In this document: positions 16,223 to 24,635 of the stretch, piece by piece
Layout: every line of letters begins with the position of its first letter
Numbering within the stretch: position 1 is the first letter of the stretch
Assembly: GCA_014728215.1 (NCBI GenBank)
Contig: WJLZ01000012.1
Location: forward strand, 1-34,462
DNA from: Chitinivibrionales bacterium
Lineage (GTDB): Bacteria > Fibrobacterota > Chitinivibrionia > Chitinivibrionales > WJKA01
Length of the DNA: 34,462 nt
Direction: 5' to 3'
Position numbers and translations under genes: made by a program
Notes under the pieces: generated by a model
What the model was told of the DNA's origin: nothing
Databases searched by the model: none
Seen by the model: only the letters and a program-made list of their open reading frames with translations

Positions 16223-16591
16223 TTATTCGTAGTAGATCGCCGAACTTCCTGGAGATTCGATGACTTCGACGCGGGAGACTTTGCGTGCCCCCTCGTTGAT
16301 TGATTCGGACAACTTCTCGTAAATATACCGTGCAATATTCTCCGATGAAGGATTCAACTCGACCCGGTTAAATACCTTGTTCAAATCGGTATGATCGAGT
16401 TCATCGACAATAGCAGCCAGATTCGTACGCAGCTTACGGAAATCGATACCAATTCCGATCTCATCCAGTTTTTCGCAGGCCACCGTCGCCCGTACAATCC
16501 AGTTATGCCCATGAGGATTTTCGCAGGGCCCGCCGTAATTATACAGATGATGGGCGGCCGAAAATGAGCTTTCGGTAGTTATTTCATACAT
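16223..16591 (-). CDS. queD: 6-carboxy-5,6,7,8-tetrahydropterin synthase
   Basis: A 122-residue enzyme of the 6-pyruvoyltetrahydropterin synthase fold. It carries the zinc ligands at H14/H15 (SAAHHL) and H27, H29 (CENPHGHNW), catalytic C23, D66-H67 (LDHTDLN) and the terminal Glu E112 in VIESPGSSAIYYE. It makes 6-carboxytetrahydropterin from dihydroneopterin triphosphate, the first dedicated step of the queuosine/preQ0 route. It is the first gene of the operon. I looked for a preQ1 riboswitch in the leader and saw none. Confidence 0.95.
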   Translation of the reverse strand: MYEITTESSFSAAHHLYNYGGPCENPHGHNWIVRATVACEKLDEIGIGIDFRKLRTNLAAIVDELDHTDLNKVFNRVELNPSSENIARYIYEKLSESINEGARKVSRVEVIESPGSSAIYYE

Positions 16592-16653
16592 GTATTTTTT
16601 ATTCCTTTCTCTGTTTTATTTGCTTTATCTCTGCAATTATTGTTATCATTCTC

Positions 16654-16753
16654 TATAATATAGTATTATCCAGTACGGTTCCCGGCATGCGTATCACCTC
16701 TTTGTGTATACCATTTTCGGCTTACATTACTTATTTTTGAAAACTGTATACAG
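16654..16753 (+). promoter_or_regulatory. Divergent regulatory region with paired GTATAC palindromes
   Basis: TATAAT at 16654-16659 on the plus strand is a possible -10 with a poor -35. Further on, TGTATAC (16705-16711) and the 10-bp palindrome CTGTATACAG (16744-16753) lie about 40 bp apart, centre to centre. They could be operator sites for the ThiD2-like/ftsK unit. Confidence 0.3.
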
Positions 16754-16761
16754 CACTCTTT

Positions 16762-17214
16762 ATGGAAGCAGGAGAACGGGCTTCTTTGAAACAGAAAGAA
16801 ATCCAGGGCATCTACCGGGTTTTGGATGTAAATTTCAATCGCCTCCGGGAGGCGTTGCGGGTTATTGAAGAATTTGTCAGGTTTATCAGAACAGATGCAC
16901 ATTATTCTTCGGAGATAAAAACGCTTCGCCATTCTCTTCGGGAGTTGGAAGAAGGAGTCGACAGCCGGCATCTGATTGCCAACCGGGATACGTCGACCGA
17001 TCCCTTTTCGCGATCCAATTCCGCACGGGAGCAAGACAGAAAGGGTGCCGATGAAGTGCTTGCTGCGAATTTCAAGCGGGCACAGGAAGCATCACGGGTT
17101 ATTGAAGAGTATATTAAATTAACAGATACCGCGCATCTTTCAGCAACGGCGAAAACACTGCGGTTTTCATTGTATTCGCTCGAAAAAAAATTCAGAGAGA
17201 ACTATATTGGCTGA
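16762..17214 (+). CDS. Stand-alone ThiD2-like protein (thiamine biosynthesis domain)
   Basis: A 150-residue helical protein. It matches the domain usually fused to the N-terminus of thiamine-phosphate synthase in several phyla and named ThiD2 (hydroxymethylpyrimidine-phosphate kinase-like). Visible signatures are YRVLDVNFNRLREALRVIEE (18-37), the LRHSL segment, NRDTSTD and a second ANFKRAQEASRVIEEYIKL copy, followed by LRFSLYSLEKKF. The two similar halves suggest an internal duplication. No ThiE domain is attached and no TPP riboswitch is visible. The ATG at 16762 lacks a ribosome-binding site; a TTG at 16786 with AGGAG upstream is an alternative. Its stop overlaps the ftsK start by 8 bp. The family assignment comes from memory of motifs, so the kinase function is inference. 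Confidence 0.7.
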   Translation: MEAGERASLKQKEIQGIYRVLDVNFNRLREALRVIEEFVRFIRTDAHYSSEIKTLRHSLRELEEGVDSRHLIANRDTSTDPFSRSNSAREQDRKGADEVLAANFKRAQEASRVIEEYIKLTDTAHLSATAKTLRFSLYSLEKKFRENYIG

Positions 17215-19687
17215 GAAAAAAAGAAAAGCAAAGAACGAAAAGCAGAATCCAAAAGAGCAGCATGATGTCGCCCGGGAAATATGGGGCGTGGTTTTTTTAG
17301 GCCTCGGCACACTGGTGCTGATTTCCCTGATTACCCATTTCATTCAGGGAAGAGATAATCTCCTTGGTCCACTCGGAAGGAATCTGGCCGACGGCCTCAT
17401 TTATATCTTCGGGAATATTCCATCATTTGTCTTCCCGCTCTCAATTTTCTTTCTGGGCTGGTCGCAAATCAAAGGCTCATCCCTTAACACCCGCATAATG
17501 CTGTACGCATCACTGTTCACTTTCGAAATCTGTCTTCTGCTTGCCATACCCTCCATACCGATCACCAGCTTCGGTACGAACCTTATCGGCAAGGCAACCG
17601 CATATCTGATTTATACACCCACCATTTTCGGAACCCATAAGTTCGGTCCCTATTTTCTGACATTCATCGCTCTGGCGGTTACGACACTGGCGGCATTCCG
17701 AATAAACGTCTATCCGTTGTTCAAAAAAGCGGGATTCTATATCAGGGAAGTGTTCTTTATATTACGGGAAAAGTTAAAAGCCCGGTTTAAAACTGCCCCT
17801 GTTCCGGCAACCGCACCGAACCAGGGGACCTCCGATACTATAACTCAGACAAAGAGCGATACTTCCACAGGGACCACGAAGTCGACAAAAAAGGAATCGG
17901 GCGGCAAATCCAAAGGTGAAGAGAAAACTCAGGAGCAGATCGACGAAGAACTCGCTCAGTTCCGGGCCAAAAAGAATGAACCTATCAAGATCACGACCGA
18001 AGAAGAGACGCCGGTAAACAGTGGCGATGATACCGGTACGGATGACAGGGAGGAGGATATTCGGCAAGAAGAGCCGGTTATCACCCAGGAGCCGGTGCCG
18101 TCACAGGAGGATGCTGATGAGGACGGTGATGAAGAGAGAGATGATGATTTTCCCGACGATTATTACAAGGTTCCGGTAAAAGACAAGGCCAAGCCCAAAC
18201 CCAGAAAAGCATCAAAGCCCTATGTAATACCCTCGCCTGAGGTCATGAAAGATCCTCCCCCCTACTCGAGCTTTATCGACAGGGATGGAATCCAGGAGAA
18301 TTCCCATACTCTCGAAAAAACGCTCATGAATTTCGGGATTGAAGGTAAGGTGGTCAATGTCAGTCCGGGGCCGGTTATTACCCGCTATGAGATGGCCCTG
18401 GCGCCGGGTATCAAAGTAAGCCGGATCGTGAACCTTCAGGATGACATCGCCATGGCCGTGGGAGGTCAGCGAATCCGTATCCAGGCACCGATTCCCGGAA
18501 AGGCGGCAATCGGTATAGAACTTCCAAATACAAACCGGCAGAATGTCTATTTCAAGCAGATCCTTCTCTCCGACGCGTTCAAGAATTCACGGGCAAAGCT
18601 GCCGTTGATCATCGGAAGAAACATTTCGGGTAACCCCTTTGTCACCGATATTGCAAAGATGCCGCATCTTCTGATCGCGGGTCAGACCGGTTCGGGAAAA
18701 AGCGTGTGTATCAACTCCTTTCTCTGCAGCCTTCTGATGACAATGAAACCCGATGAACTTCGTTTGATTCTTATCGATCCCAAGAAAGTTGAGTTGTCCT
18801 ATTATGCGGGTATTCCTCATCTTATGGCGCCGGTTGTTACCGAATCCAAGGAGGCGGTCAAAGCGCTTCACTGGGGCCAGATGGAGATGGATCGCCGCTA
18901 CAGAATGCTTGCAAAAGTAGGCGCCAGAAACATCGAATCGTTCAATAACAAGGTCAATGCAGGAAAAATTGAAGAGGGCTCAATTCCAAATTGGGACAAT
19001 AAACCACTTCCCTTTATCGTTATAGTAGTAGATGAACTCGCCGATTTGATGCTCACGGCGTCCAAGGATGTTGAAGCGAGTATTCAGCGGATAGCTCAAC
19101 TTGCCCGGGCAGTCGGCATTCATCTGATAATCGCCACCCAACGGCCGTCAGTTGATATCATAACAGGACCAATCAAGGCTAATTTGACATCACGAATAGC
19201 ATTCCGCACCATTCAGGCGACCGATTCCCGTACCATCCTTGGCCATGTGGGCTCAGAGAAGCTTCTTGGACTGGGTGATATGCTCTTTCTTCGAAGCGGC
19301 GCTCCGGATATCGAACGGTATCACGGGGCTTTTATTTCCGAAGAAGATGTCGAATTGATTGTCGATAACATCAAGGCTCAGGGGGTCGAAGTTGAGCAGA
19401 TCCAGAGTTTTGAGGAAGCGACCCGGGAAGGCGGGAGCAGCGAGAGTTTTATGGATGACGGCGACCGGGATGAGCTTTTTGAAGAAGCCGCCGAATTGAT
19501 CGTCATGATCGGCCAGGGATCGACCTCCATGCTCCAGCGGCGCATGAAAATCGGTTACGCCCGTGCAGGCCGTGTTATGGATGAACTCGAACGCGCAGGA
19601 ATTGTCGGCCCCTCGGAAGGCAGCAAGGTCAGAGAAGTTTTGGTGAAACCCGATGAGCTTTCAGAACATCTGGCAACCATTCGATAG
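17207..19687 (+). CDS. ftsK: DNA translocase FtsK
   Basis: An 826-residue division-linked DNA pump. Four membrane segments (about 26-46, 62-85, 96-116, 147-167) anchor it at the septum. A highly charged, mostly acidic linker covers about 190-330. The RecA-like motor has Walker A GQTGSGKS at 492-499 and Walker B VVDELADL around D609. The gamma winged-helix domain that reads KOPS sequences fills the C-terminus (ELIVMIGQGSTSMLQRRMKI, then AGRVMDELERAGIVGPSEGS). The TTG start at 17207 was chosen because it overlaps the previous stop and no better Met occurs before the first membrane segment. FtsK helps resolve and segregate chromosome termini at division. Confidence 0.95.
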   Translation: MAEKKRKAKNEKQNPKEQHDVAREIWGVVFLGLGTLVLISLITHFIQGRDNLLGPLGRNLADGLIYIFGNIPSFVFPLSIFFLGWSQIKGSSLNTRIMLYASLFTFEICLLLAIPSIPITSFGTNLIGKATAYLIYTPTIFGTHKFGPYFLTFIALAVTTLAAFRINVYPLFKKAGFYIREVFFILREKLKARFKTAPVPATAPNQGTSDTITQTKSDTSTGTTKSTKKESGGKSKGEEKTQEQIDEELAQFRAKKNEPIKITTEEETPVNSGDDTGTDDREEDIRQEEPVITQEPVPSQEDADEDGDEERDDDFPDDYYKVPVKDKAKPKPRKASKPYVIPSPEVMKDPPPYSSFIDRDGIQENSHTLEKTLMNFGIEGKVVNVSPGPVITRYEMALAPGIKVSRIVNLQDDIAMAVGGQRIRIQAPIPGKAAIGIELPNTNRQNVYFKQILLSDAFKNSRAKLPLIIGRNISGNPFVTDIAKMPHLLIAGQTGSGKSVCINSFLCSLLMTMKPDELRLILIDPKKVELSYYAGIPHLMAPVVTESKEAVKALHWGQMEMDRRYRMLAKVGARNIESFNNKVNAGKIEEGSIPNWDNKPLPFIVIVVDELADLMLTASKDVEASIQRIAQLARAVGIHLIIATQRPSVDIITGPIKANLTSRIAFRTIQATDSRTILGHVGSEKLLGLGDMLFLRSGAPDIERYHGAFISEEDVELIVDNIKAQGVEVEQIQSFEEATREGGSSESFMDDGDRDELFEEAAELIVMIGQGSTSMLQRRMKIGYARAGRVMDELERAGIVGPSEGSKVREVLVKPDELSEHLATIR

Positions 19688-19700
19688 TACAATATCAACA

Positions 19701-19712
19701 CCTTTTAAAAGG
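19701..19712. repeat. 12-bp palindrome over the ribosome-binding site of the LolA-like gene
   Basis: CCTTTTAAAAGG is a perfect palindrome whose right half provides the AAGG of the Shine-Dalgarno for the GTG at 19721. Confidence 0.4.
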
Positions 19713-19720
19713 AATTTATT

Positions 19721-20359
19721 GTGAAAACCGCGAAAACAAAAAGCATCGTATTTCTTCTTGTATCGGCTTTTATGATCTGCAGCTTTGCCCAGCAGGAGCC
19801 GCCGATCATGAACAAAGTCAGGAAAAAGTACCGTGCCGACAAAACCATGAAAACGGCCTTTGAACTGAGCATCTACTGGAAAATCCGGGACCGGGAAGAG
19901 AAAAAAAACGGTCACCTGTTTCTTGCTCCCGACAACAAATTCAGAGTTGAACTGGGCGATGCTGTCTGGGTATGCGACGGCCGTACCTGGTGGCAGTACA
20001 GCAAAGCCACCGAACAGGTAATAATCAAATATTTACTCGATGTTGACTTATCTCATCACCCCACACGTATTCTAACTGCCCATTTGAACGAAAGAAAATT
20101 CACGCTGAAAGAAAAAGACGGCGCCTACACGGTTGTAGATGCGGTCATCGATCCGGAAAAAGAAAAATCACATGCATCGACAATCCGCCTGTGGATTGAC
20201 AGCAAAAGCGGTATCATTCACAAGCTGATGGTTGTCGATACAAAAGGAAACATAAGCACCTATACGTTTAAAAAGACCCGTATAGGCGAGCAAATTCCAG
20301 AGGAGATGTTCCGATTTGAAGTTCCGAAGGATGCAAAAATTCTTGATATGCGGGAATAA
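19721..20359 (+). CDS. LolA-family outer-membrane lipoprotein carrier-like protein
   Basis: A 212-residue periplasmic protein with a signal peptide (about 1-23, ending near SFAQQ). The body has the LolA/LppX-type half-barrel pattern: IMNKVRKKYR, then GHLFLAPDNKFRVELGDAVWVCDGRTWWQYSKAT, and a late EEMFRFEVPKDAKIL, a typical ending of LolA homologues. LolA shuttles lipoproteins from the LolCDE exporter to the outer membrane. The GTG start follows AAAAGGA. It lies 33 bp after ftsK, in the usual ftsK-lolA order, and its end overlaps the next gene by 29 bp. Confidence 0.85.
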   Translation: MKTAKTKSIVFLLVSAFMICSFAQQEPPIMNKVRKKYRADKTMKTAFELSIYWKIRDREEKKNGHLFLAPDNKFRVELGDAVWVCDGRTWWQYSKATEQVIIKYLLDVDLSHHPTRILTAHLNERKFTLKEKDGAYTVVDAVIDPEKEKSHASTIRLWIDSKSGIIHKLMVVDTKGNISTYTFKKTRIGEQIPEEMFRFEVPKDAKILDMRE

Positions 20360-21905
20360 TTTCTTTACTCCGGCATTGACCGTCCTGCTAACCGCCTGCC
20401 TGGTGAAAGCCACCAACGAAATCACCAGCAATGATATATACCGGCTGGAAGGCAGAAATGATACGCTGTGGATGATTACGGCCAAGGGGATCAATTTCAC
20501 CGTGGTTGAATCGGACAGTTTATCATGGTGGGGATATAAATCGAATGAAATGGTGTTGGGCGAAAAATATGCCTCCCTGGCATTCGGCGGCAACCAGGTT
20601 TTCGTGCCCCTTGCCCCCAAGAACCTTGCCGACCCTAATTCTATCTGGGTTTACGATCTGCCTTCAGGGGACATCGCTTCTATTACGATTCCATGGAATA
20701 ATCAGTGGCTCACTACCCTGCAGGACTCCCTGGATTCAATGGAGATCTATTTCCAGGTTTATGATTGTGCCCTGCCTCCGGTTTCCCCGCAGAGGCCACG
20801 CAAGCTCTGGGCGGCACGATGGTATGGGGGCCTCGTTGAGTGGGATTTAAGCGCCCAAACCGGCGTAGTCCATATTCCCGGCGATCCGCTTCCCTATGCA
20901 GCGGAGTCCTTTCCTTCAAAGGAGCTGAAATATTATCCCGATAGCACCAATGCAGTTGCTGCAATAACAACAACCGGTCACGATGATTCTCTGGATATCT
21001 GGGTCCTGACTCCCGGGAGAATATGGAAGTTTGAACCCGCTGCTGCGGATTCATTCTGGACTCCACTCAGCGATTCTATTGACGATTCCACCCGTACGGT
21101 CAAAGAATTTTCTGGGTTTTATGTTCACCCAAAAGACAGTGAAACCGTTCTTTTTTCCGATATCATAACCACCCCGGTATCGGGCGATACCACAACAACC
21201 GTGTCTCTCTACAAATACGATTTCGACAGGGAACGATGGAACCTTTTTCTCCCCGAATCACCCAATGCCCTTACCTTTGGTTTCGATGATACCCTCTATG
21301 TTGTCATCAATAATAAGATACTTGCTTATAAAGATACTTTTCCCGCTGATGTTGTCATTCCGAATACGCATTTTACCACGCGCCTTTCTGCCGACGGAGC
21401 ACCTCCTCCATCCGAAATAAATGACATTTTATTTGTTCCGCAAAACAGCGATACCGCTCTTTTCTGGATAGCCTCCAATCAGGGAATCTATTTCAGCAGA
21501 AATGAGACCTACGATGAAAAAAACACGATCCCCTTTATTCATGAATTTCGATCTCCGGCTGTTGCGGGCGGGTTGTCGCAGACCTATTTCTACCCCGGCA
21601 TTTTAAAGCCCACCCTCTATGGCGAGGATGTACCGAAGGGTTATTTTGCCTATAATTTGTCAAAAAACGCCACGGTCACAATCAAGATTTACGACTGGAA
21701 CATGGACCTTGTCAAAACCGTTATCGACGGTGCTCCGCGGATCAAGGGAGCATCGAGAAAAAGCGGCCGCAGCACGGTAAAGCATGAAGACAACTGGGAT
21801 GGCCGCAATATGGCCGGCGACCATGTTGCCCCCGGCGTGTACTATTATAAAATTTCATCCAGCGAAGGAGAGCGGGCATTCGGGAAAATCGTTGTCGCCC
21901 GGTAG
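20331..21905 (+). CDS. Exported putative lipoprotein with propeller-like body and FlgD-like C-terminus
   Basis: A 524-residue protein of unknown function. The N-terminus has a hydrophobic signal with a lipobox-like LTAC (residues about 20-23), which suggests lipidation. The middle shows repeated short strands with Trp/Tyr and phrases such as LWAARWYGGLVEWDL and FWIASNQGIYFSR, resembling sensor-type beta-propellers. The last 85 residues form a FlgD-like Ig domain (VTIKIYDWNMDLVKTV, then NWDGRNMAGDHVAPGVYYY) ending in GKIVVAR, like the tail of the lamin-tail protein at 4541-6265. The ATG at 20331 overlaps lolA by 29 bp; a TTG at 20316 is also in frame. Two PorV-like barrel genes follow immediately. 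Confidence 0.65.
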   Translation: MQKFLICGNNFFTPALTVLLTACLVKATNEITSNDIYRLEGRNDTLWMITAKGINFTVVESDSLSWWGYKSNEMVLGEKYASLAFGGNQVFVPLAPKNLADPNSIWVYDLPSGDIASITIPWNNQWLTTLQDSLDSMEIYFQVYDCALPPVSPQRPRKLWAARWYGGLVEWDLSAQTGVVHIPGDPLPYAAESFPSKELKYYPDSTNAVAAITTTGHDDSLDIWVLTPGRIWKFEPAAADSFWTPLSDSIDDSTRTVKEFSGFYVHPKDSETVLFSDIITTPVSGDTTTTVSLYKYDFDRERWNLFLPESPNALTFGFDDTLYVVINNKILAYKDTFPADVVIPNTHFTTRLSADGAPPPSEINDILFVPQNSDTALFWIASNQGIYFSRNETYDEKNTIPFIHEFRSPAVAGGLSQTYFYPGILKPTLYGEDVPKGYFAYNLSKNATVTIKIYDWNMDLVKTVIDGAPRIKGASRKSGRSTVKHEDNWDGRNMAGDHVAPGVYYYKISSSEGERAFGKIVVAR

Positions 21906-21910
21906 AGTCA

Positions 21911-22960
21911 ATGAATATGAACATGAAAAAAGGAATACCCATTCTTATCCTTCTGGGAATTATGGCCTTCCGGAGCATGGCGTCAACTTATCTCGGCGGT
22001 CTGGCTGGCGCCTATCTTCGCCCGCCGGTGGGAGCAACCGCGGCGGCCATGGGCGGCGCCCAAACCGCGGCGCCATCATACCTCAGCCCCTGGTGGAACC
22101 CCGCCCTGCTCTCGACCACCGGTGAACGGAAAGTATCGCTGGGTACCGGCTACCGTTCTCTCGGACGGCTTGAAGGATGTTCTTCGCTGGAGCTGCGAAT
22201 CCGCCGCCTGGGACTCGGGATTATGCTCCTGTACCGGGGGGATCCGTATATCTCCGGTCTGGTCGATCAGGATGAGTATGAAATCGATCCGGTCTCCTAC
22301 ACCACGGTCACTTCGAAGATGGGTTTCAGCTATCTGCTCACCCGCCGTTTGTCGGTGGGCGCGGCGCTGGGGATCTTCTACCAGAGCCTTCCGGCCTACG
22401 ATAACTATCCGCTGGATAAAACCAACGAGTGGTCGTTTGTGATCGGCGGTATCGATCTTGCCGCCCACTATAAGCTCCACGACAATCTCTCTTTGGGCCT
22501 GGTCCTGAAAAATCTGAATGTCACCGAAGACTGGCAGTTTGAAACCGGCACCCTGAGTTCTACCAATACCCGGAGTGTTCCCCCGACAGTTAATATCGGA
22601 AGTCAATACACCACAAATGTTTTAGGCAAGCCCTTTATCTGGAACTGCGATGTAGTTGCGTACCTTATCGACGGGAACATATCCAGTCTCGACCATAAGA
22701 CCGCGGTGCTCAGCAACGGCGTCGAGTGGCGGATGTGGGAATCCTTATATTTACGTGCAGGAATAGGCGACCTGGCCTTTGACAGCGATATCTTCGATGA
22801 CCGGGACACCTACGAGCAGGGTTTTTCGCTGCGCGCCACCGCCGGATTTTCCGCCGATCTTTCAGGAGTCAGGGAAGGTCTCCGGCTTAACTATGGTTTA
22901 TCAAACAGTAAGATACTGTCCGGTGCAAATCAGCAGGTGGACATTACCTATTCTTTTTAG
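21911..22960 (+). CDS. PorV/PorQ-like outer-membrane beta-barrel protein
   Basis: A 349-residue protein with a signal peptide (about 1-24). After it comes the family-like opening RPPVGATAAAMGGAQTAA, leading to WWNPALLS, which recalls the AxALGGA...NPAxL signature of PorV and FadL-type barrels. The remainder is a series of alternating beta-strands ending in the aromatic terminus VDITYSF, as expected of an outer-membrane barrel. Three in-frame ATGs (21911, 21917, 21923) are possible starts; I keep the first. In type IX secretion, PorV shuttles substrates to the attachment complex. Here the neighbour upstream has a C-terminal FlgD-like domain, which makes a partner role attractive but unproven. 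Confidence 0.75.
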   Translation: MNMNMKKGIPILILLGIMAFRSMASTYLGGLAGAYLRPPVGATAAAMGGAQTAAPSYLSPWWNPALLSTTGERKVSLGTGYRSLGRLEGCSSLELRIRRLGLGIMLLYRGDPYISGLVDQDEYEIDPVSYTTVTSKMGFSYLLTRRLSVGAALGIFYQSLPAYDNYPLDKTNEWSFVIGGIDLAAHYKLHDNLSLGLVLKNLNVTEDWQFETGTLSSTNTRSVPPTVNIGSQYTTNVLGKPFIWNCDVVAYLIDGNISSLDHKTAVLSNGVEWRMWESLYLRAGIGDLAFDSDIFDDRDTYEQGFSLRATAGFSADLSGVREGLRLNYGLSNSKILSGANQQVDITYSF

Positions 22961-22966
22961 AACATT

Positions 22967-24430
22967 ATGAAAAAAAACAAATTGCCCCAAGCGTTGTTCT
23001 TATCGATCGTTATTGCCGCAGCAGTGGCATCCTTTGTTTATGCCGATACCGACAGTGACGCCGCCGATATCGGCTTTCACTTTCTGGAGGAGCCGATCAA
23101 CCCCCGTCTCATCGCCATGGGCTCGGCCGGCGCGGCCATGCCGGCCAAGGGATTTTCCTTTTATAATCCGGCGATCATCTCGCTTATCGAACGGAATTAT
23201 CTGGCGGTCGAATACGGGCAACAGAACAGAGCAGATTTGCGTCGTGGAACATTCGAGACCGCCTGGAACCTGGACAAATGGTTTTTCGGGGCGAATTTCA
23301 ACTCCTTTTCGGTCCAGGATATCATCCCGGCCGATGAACGGGGTATTTCCACAGGCCCCCGCTTTTCATGGCAGCAAACCCATCTTCACCTGGCGGCTGG
23401 CTTTACAAAGGATCAATTCGCCGCGGCGTTCCTTGTCACCGGCGCACAGGACAAGCTGGCCGGCTACACCGCCTACGGTCTGGGCCTGGGCCTGGGAATC
23501 ACCTACAGTATCATACCCGGAAAACTCGTGGCTGGCGGCGCAGGATTTAATCTCACCGAAGCCTCCGATGATATCCGGACGTCTACCGGCATGCTCGAAG
23601 AAACAAAAACTTTCGGTCACGGCGCCGACCTTCCGCTTACCGGACGGGCCGGCGTGACCTGGACCGATACAATCAAAAAAGTCGCCTATTCGGCGACCTG
23701 CGATATTACCTATCGTGAAGTTAACGACATGATCATGGTCCCTCTGGGTATCGAGGTCCGGCCAATCGAACCGCTGGCGGTTCGCATGGGTAAAAGATTC
23801 GGTCACGATACCGAACTGATCAATTTCGGCATGGGACTCAATGTTTCCCCTCTCCGGTTCGACCTGGCATTTGTAATCCCGAAACTTGTTTCCGATGTCG
23901 AATTGAAATGGCTCTTTGGCTTGACTTACGGCCTTGTCCCACAGAAGAAAGAACCGGCCGGCCGGAAAGCATCGCAACCGGCCCACAGGAAGATATCTCG
24001 TCCCGTAAAGAAAAAGGCAAAAAAACTGACCCCCAAAGCCGATGTCATTCACATCGAAGAAGCACCGGTGCCTTCAGAAACAAAATCCGATCCCACAATG
24101 ACAACCGAAGTACGCGGCAGCCTTCCGGGACCGGAAACATCGGCAGAACCCCCGGCCGATACCGCTGCAAAAAATACCGAAAAGACATTGGTACCGGAAG
24201 AAGAAACCGGATCGCCCGAAGAAATGGATACACTCCAGACTCGTTCAAACAAGCCCGGTAATGAAGGTGGAAATTTGGATACTCTTATTGAAGAAATTGA
24301 GGACAGTGACGAACTTATCATAGAGGAGACACCCGAAATTGCAGAAGATGCAGAAGACCGGGAACCTCAATTGGAAAAGCAGTCACCCGACCTTTCCTCC
24401 GAAGAAACCGACAGTTCTATTTCGGATTAA
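22967..24430 (+). CDS. PorV-like outer-membrane barrel with charged C-terminal extension
   Basis: A 487-residue protein with a signal peptide (about 1-26). The opening RLIAMGSAGAAMPAKGFSF, then YNPAIISL, is a PorV/FadL-like signature, and the barrel runs to about residue 324. Residues 325-487 form a separate tail: the first 30 are Lys/Arg/Pro-rich and the rest is strongly acidic (many Glu and Asp) and probably disordered. Such a tail on an outer-membrane barrel is unusual. It follows the previous barrel gene by 6 bp and is the last gene before the mre operon. Confidence 0.7.
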   Translation: MKKNKLPQALFLSIVIAAAVASFVYADTDSDAADIGFHFLEEPINPRLIAMGSAGAAMPAKGFSFYNPAIISLIERNYLAVEYGQQNRADLRRGTFETAWNLDKWFFGANFNSFSVQDIIPADERGISTGPRFSWQQTHLHLAAGFTKDQFAAAFLVTGAQDKLAGYTAYGLGLGLGITYSIIPGKLVAGGAGFNLTEASDDIRTSTGMLEETKTFGHGADLPLTGRAGVTWTDTIKKVAYSATCDITYREVNDMIMVPLGIEVRPIEPLAVRMGKRFGHDTELINFGMGLNVSPLRFDLAFVIPKLVSDVELKWLFGLTYGLVPQKKEPAGRKASQPAHRKISRPVKKKAKKLTPKADVIHIEEAPVPSETKSDPTMTTEVRGSLPGPETSAEPPADTAAKNTEKTLVPEEETGSPEEMDTLQTRSNKPGNEGGNLDTLIEEIEDSDELIIEETPEIAEDAEDREPQLEKQSPDLSSEETDSSISD

Positions 24431-24433
24431 AGG

Positions 24434-24491
24434 AACAAGGTAGACGCTCCATTTCAGGAGCCACATCAGGATAACTGCCTAAAACCTTGTT
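24434..24491. repeat. Nested inverted repeat between barrel gene and mreB
   Basis: An outer 8-bp stem AACAAGGT/ACCTTGTT (24434-24441/24484-24491) encloses a 5-bp hairpin GCTCC/GGAGC with loop ATTTCA (24446-24461). It begins three bases after the barrel gene stop and has no T-run, so it could be a processing or termination structure. Confidence 0.5.
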
Positions 24492-24544
24492 ATCTTTAAT
24501 GTTCTGAAAAAAAATGCTTATAAAAATAATAGCTTTTTTTCTTT

Positions 24545-24583
24545 TATAATGATATAGTATATTCTAATAATGTGTCAGTGACA
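24545..24583 (+). promoter_or_regulatory. Candidate mreB promoter and operator-like palindrome
   Basis: TATAAT at 24545-24550 lies in very A/T-rich DNA about 85 bp before the mreB start; no good -35 is visible. The palindrome TGTCA-G-TGACA at 24573-24583 sits just downstream of the expected transcription start. Confidence 0.4.
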
Positions 24584-24635
24584 TGTCTTTTATTCGTTTA
24601 AAACATTTTCAAAATAAATTTAACAGGGTTGGCCC

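Noticed and set aside
16592-16700. preQ1 riboswitch before queD
   Set aside because: I looked for the conserved preQ1 pseudoknot elements on the minus strand and found only A/T-rich sequence.
16592-16761. TPP riboswitch before the ThiD2-like gene
   Set aside because: No CUGAGA or similar conserved TPP-box sequence is present.
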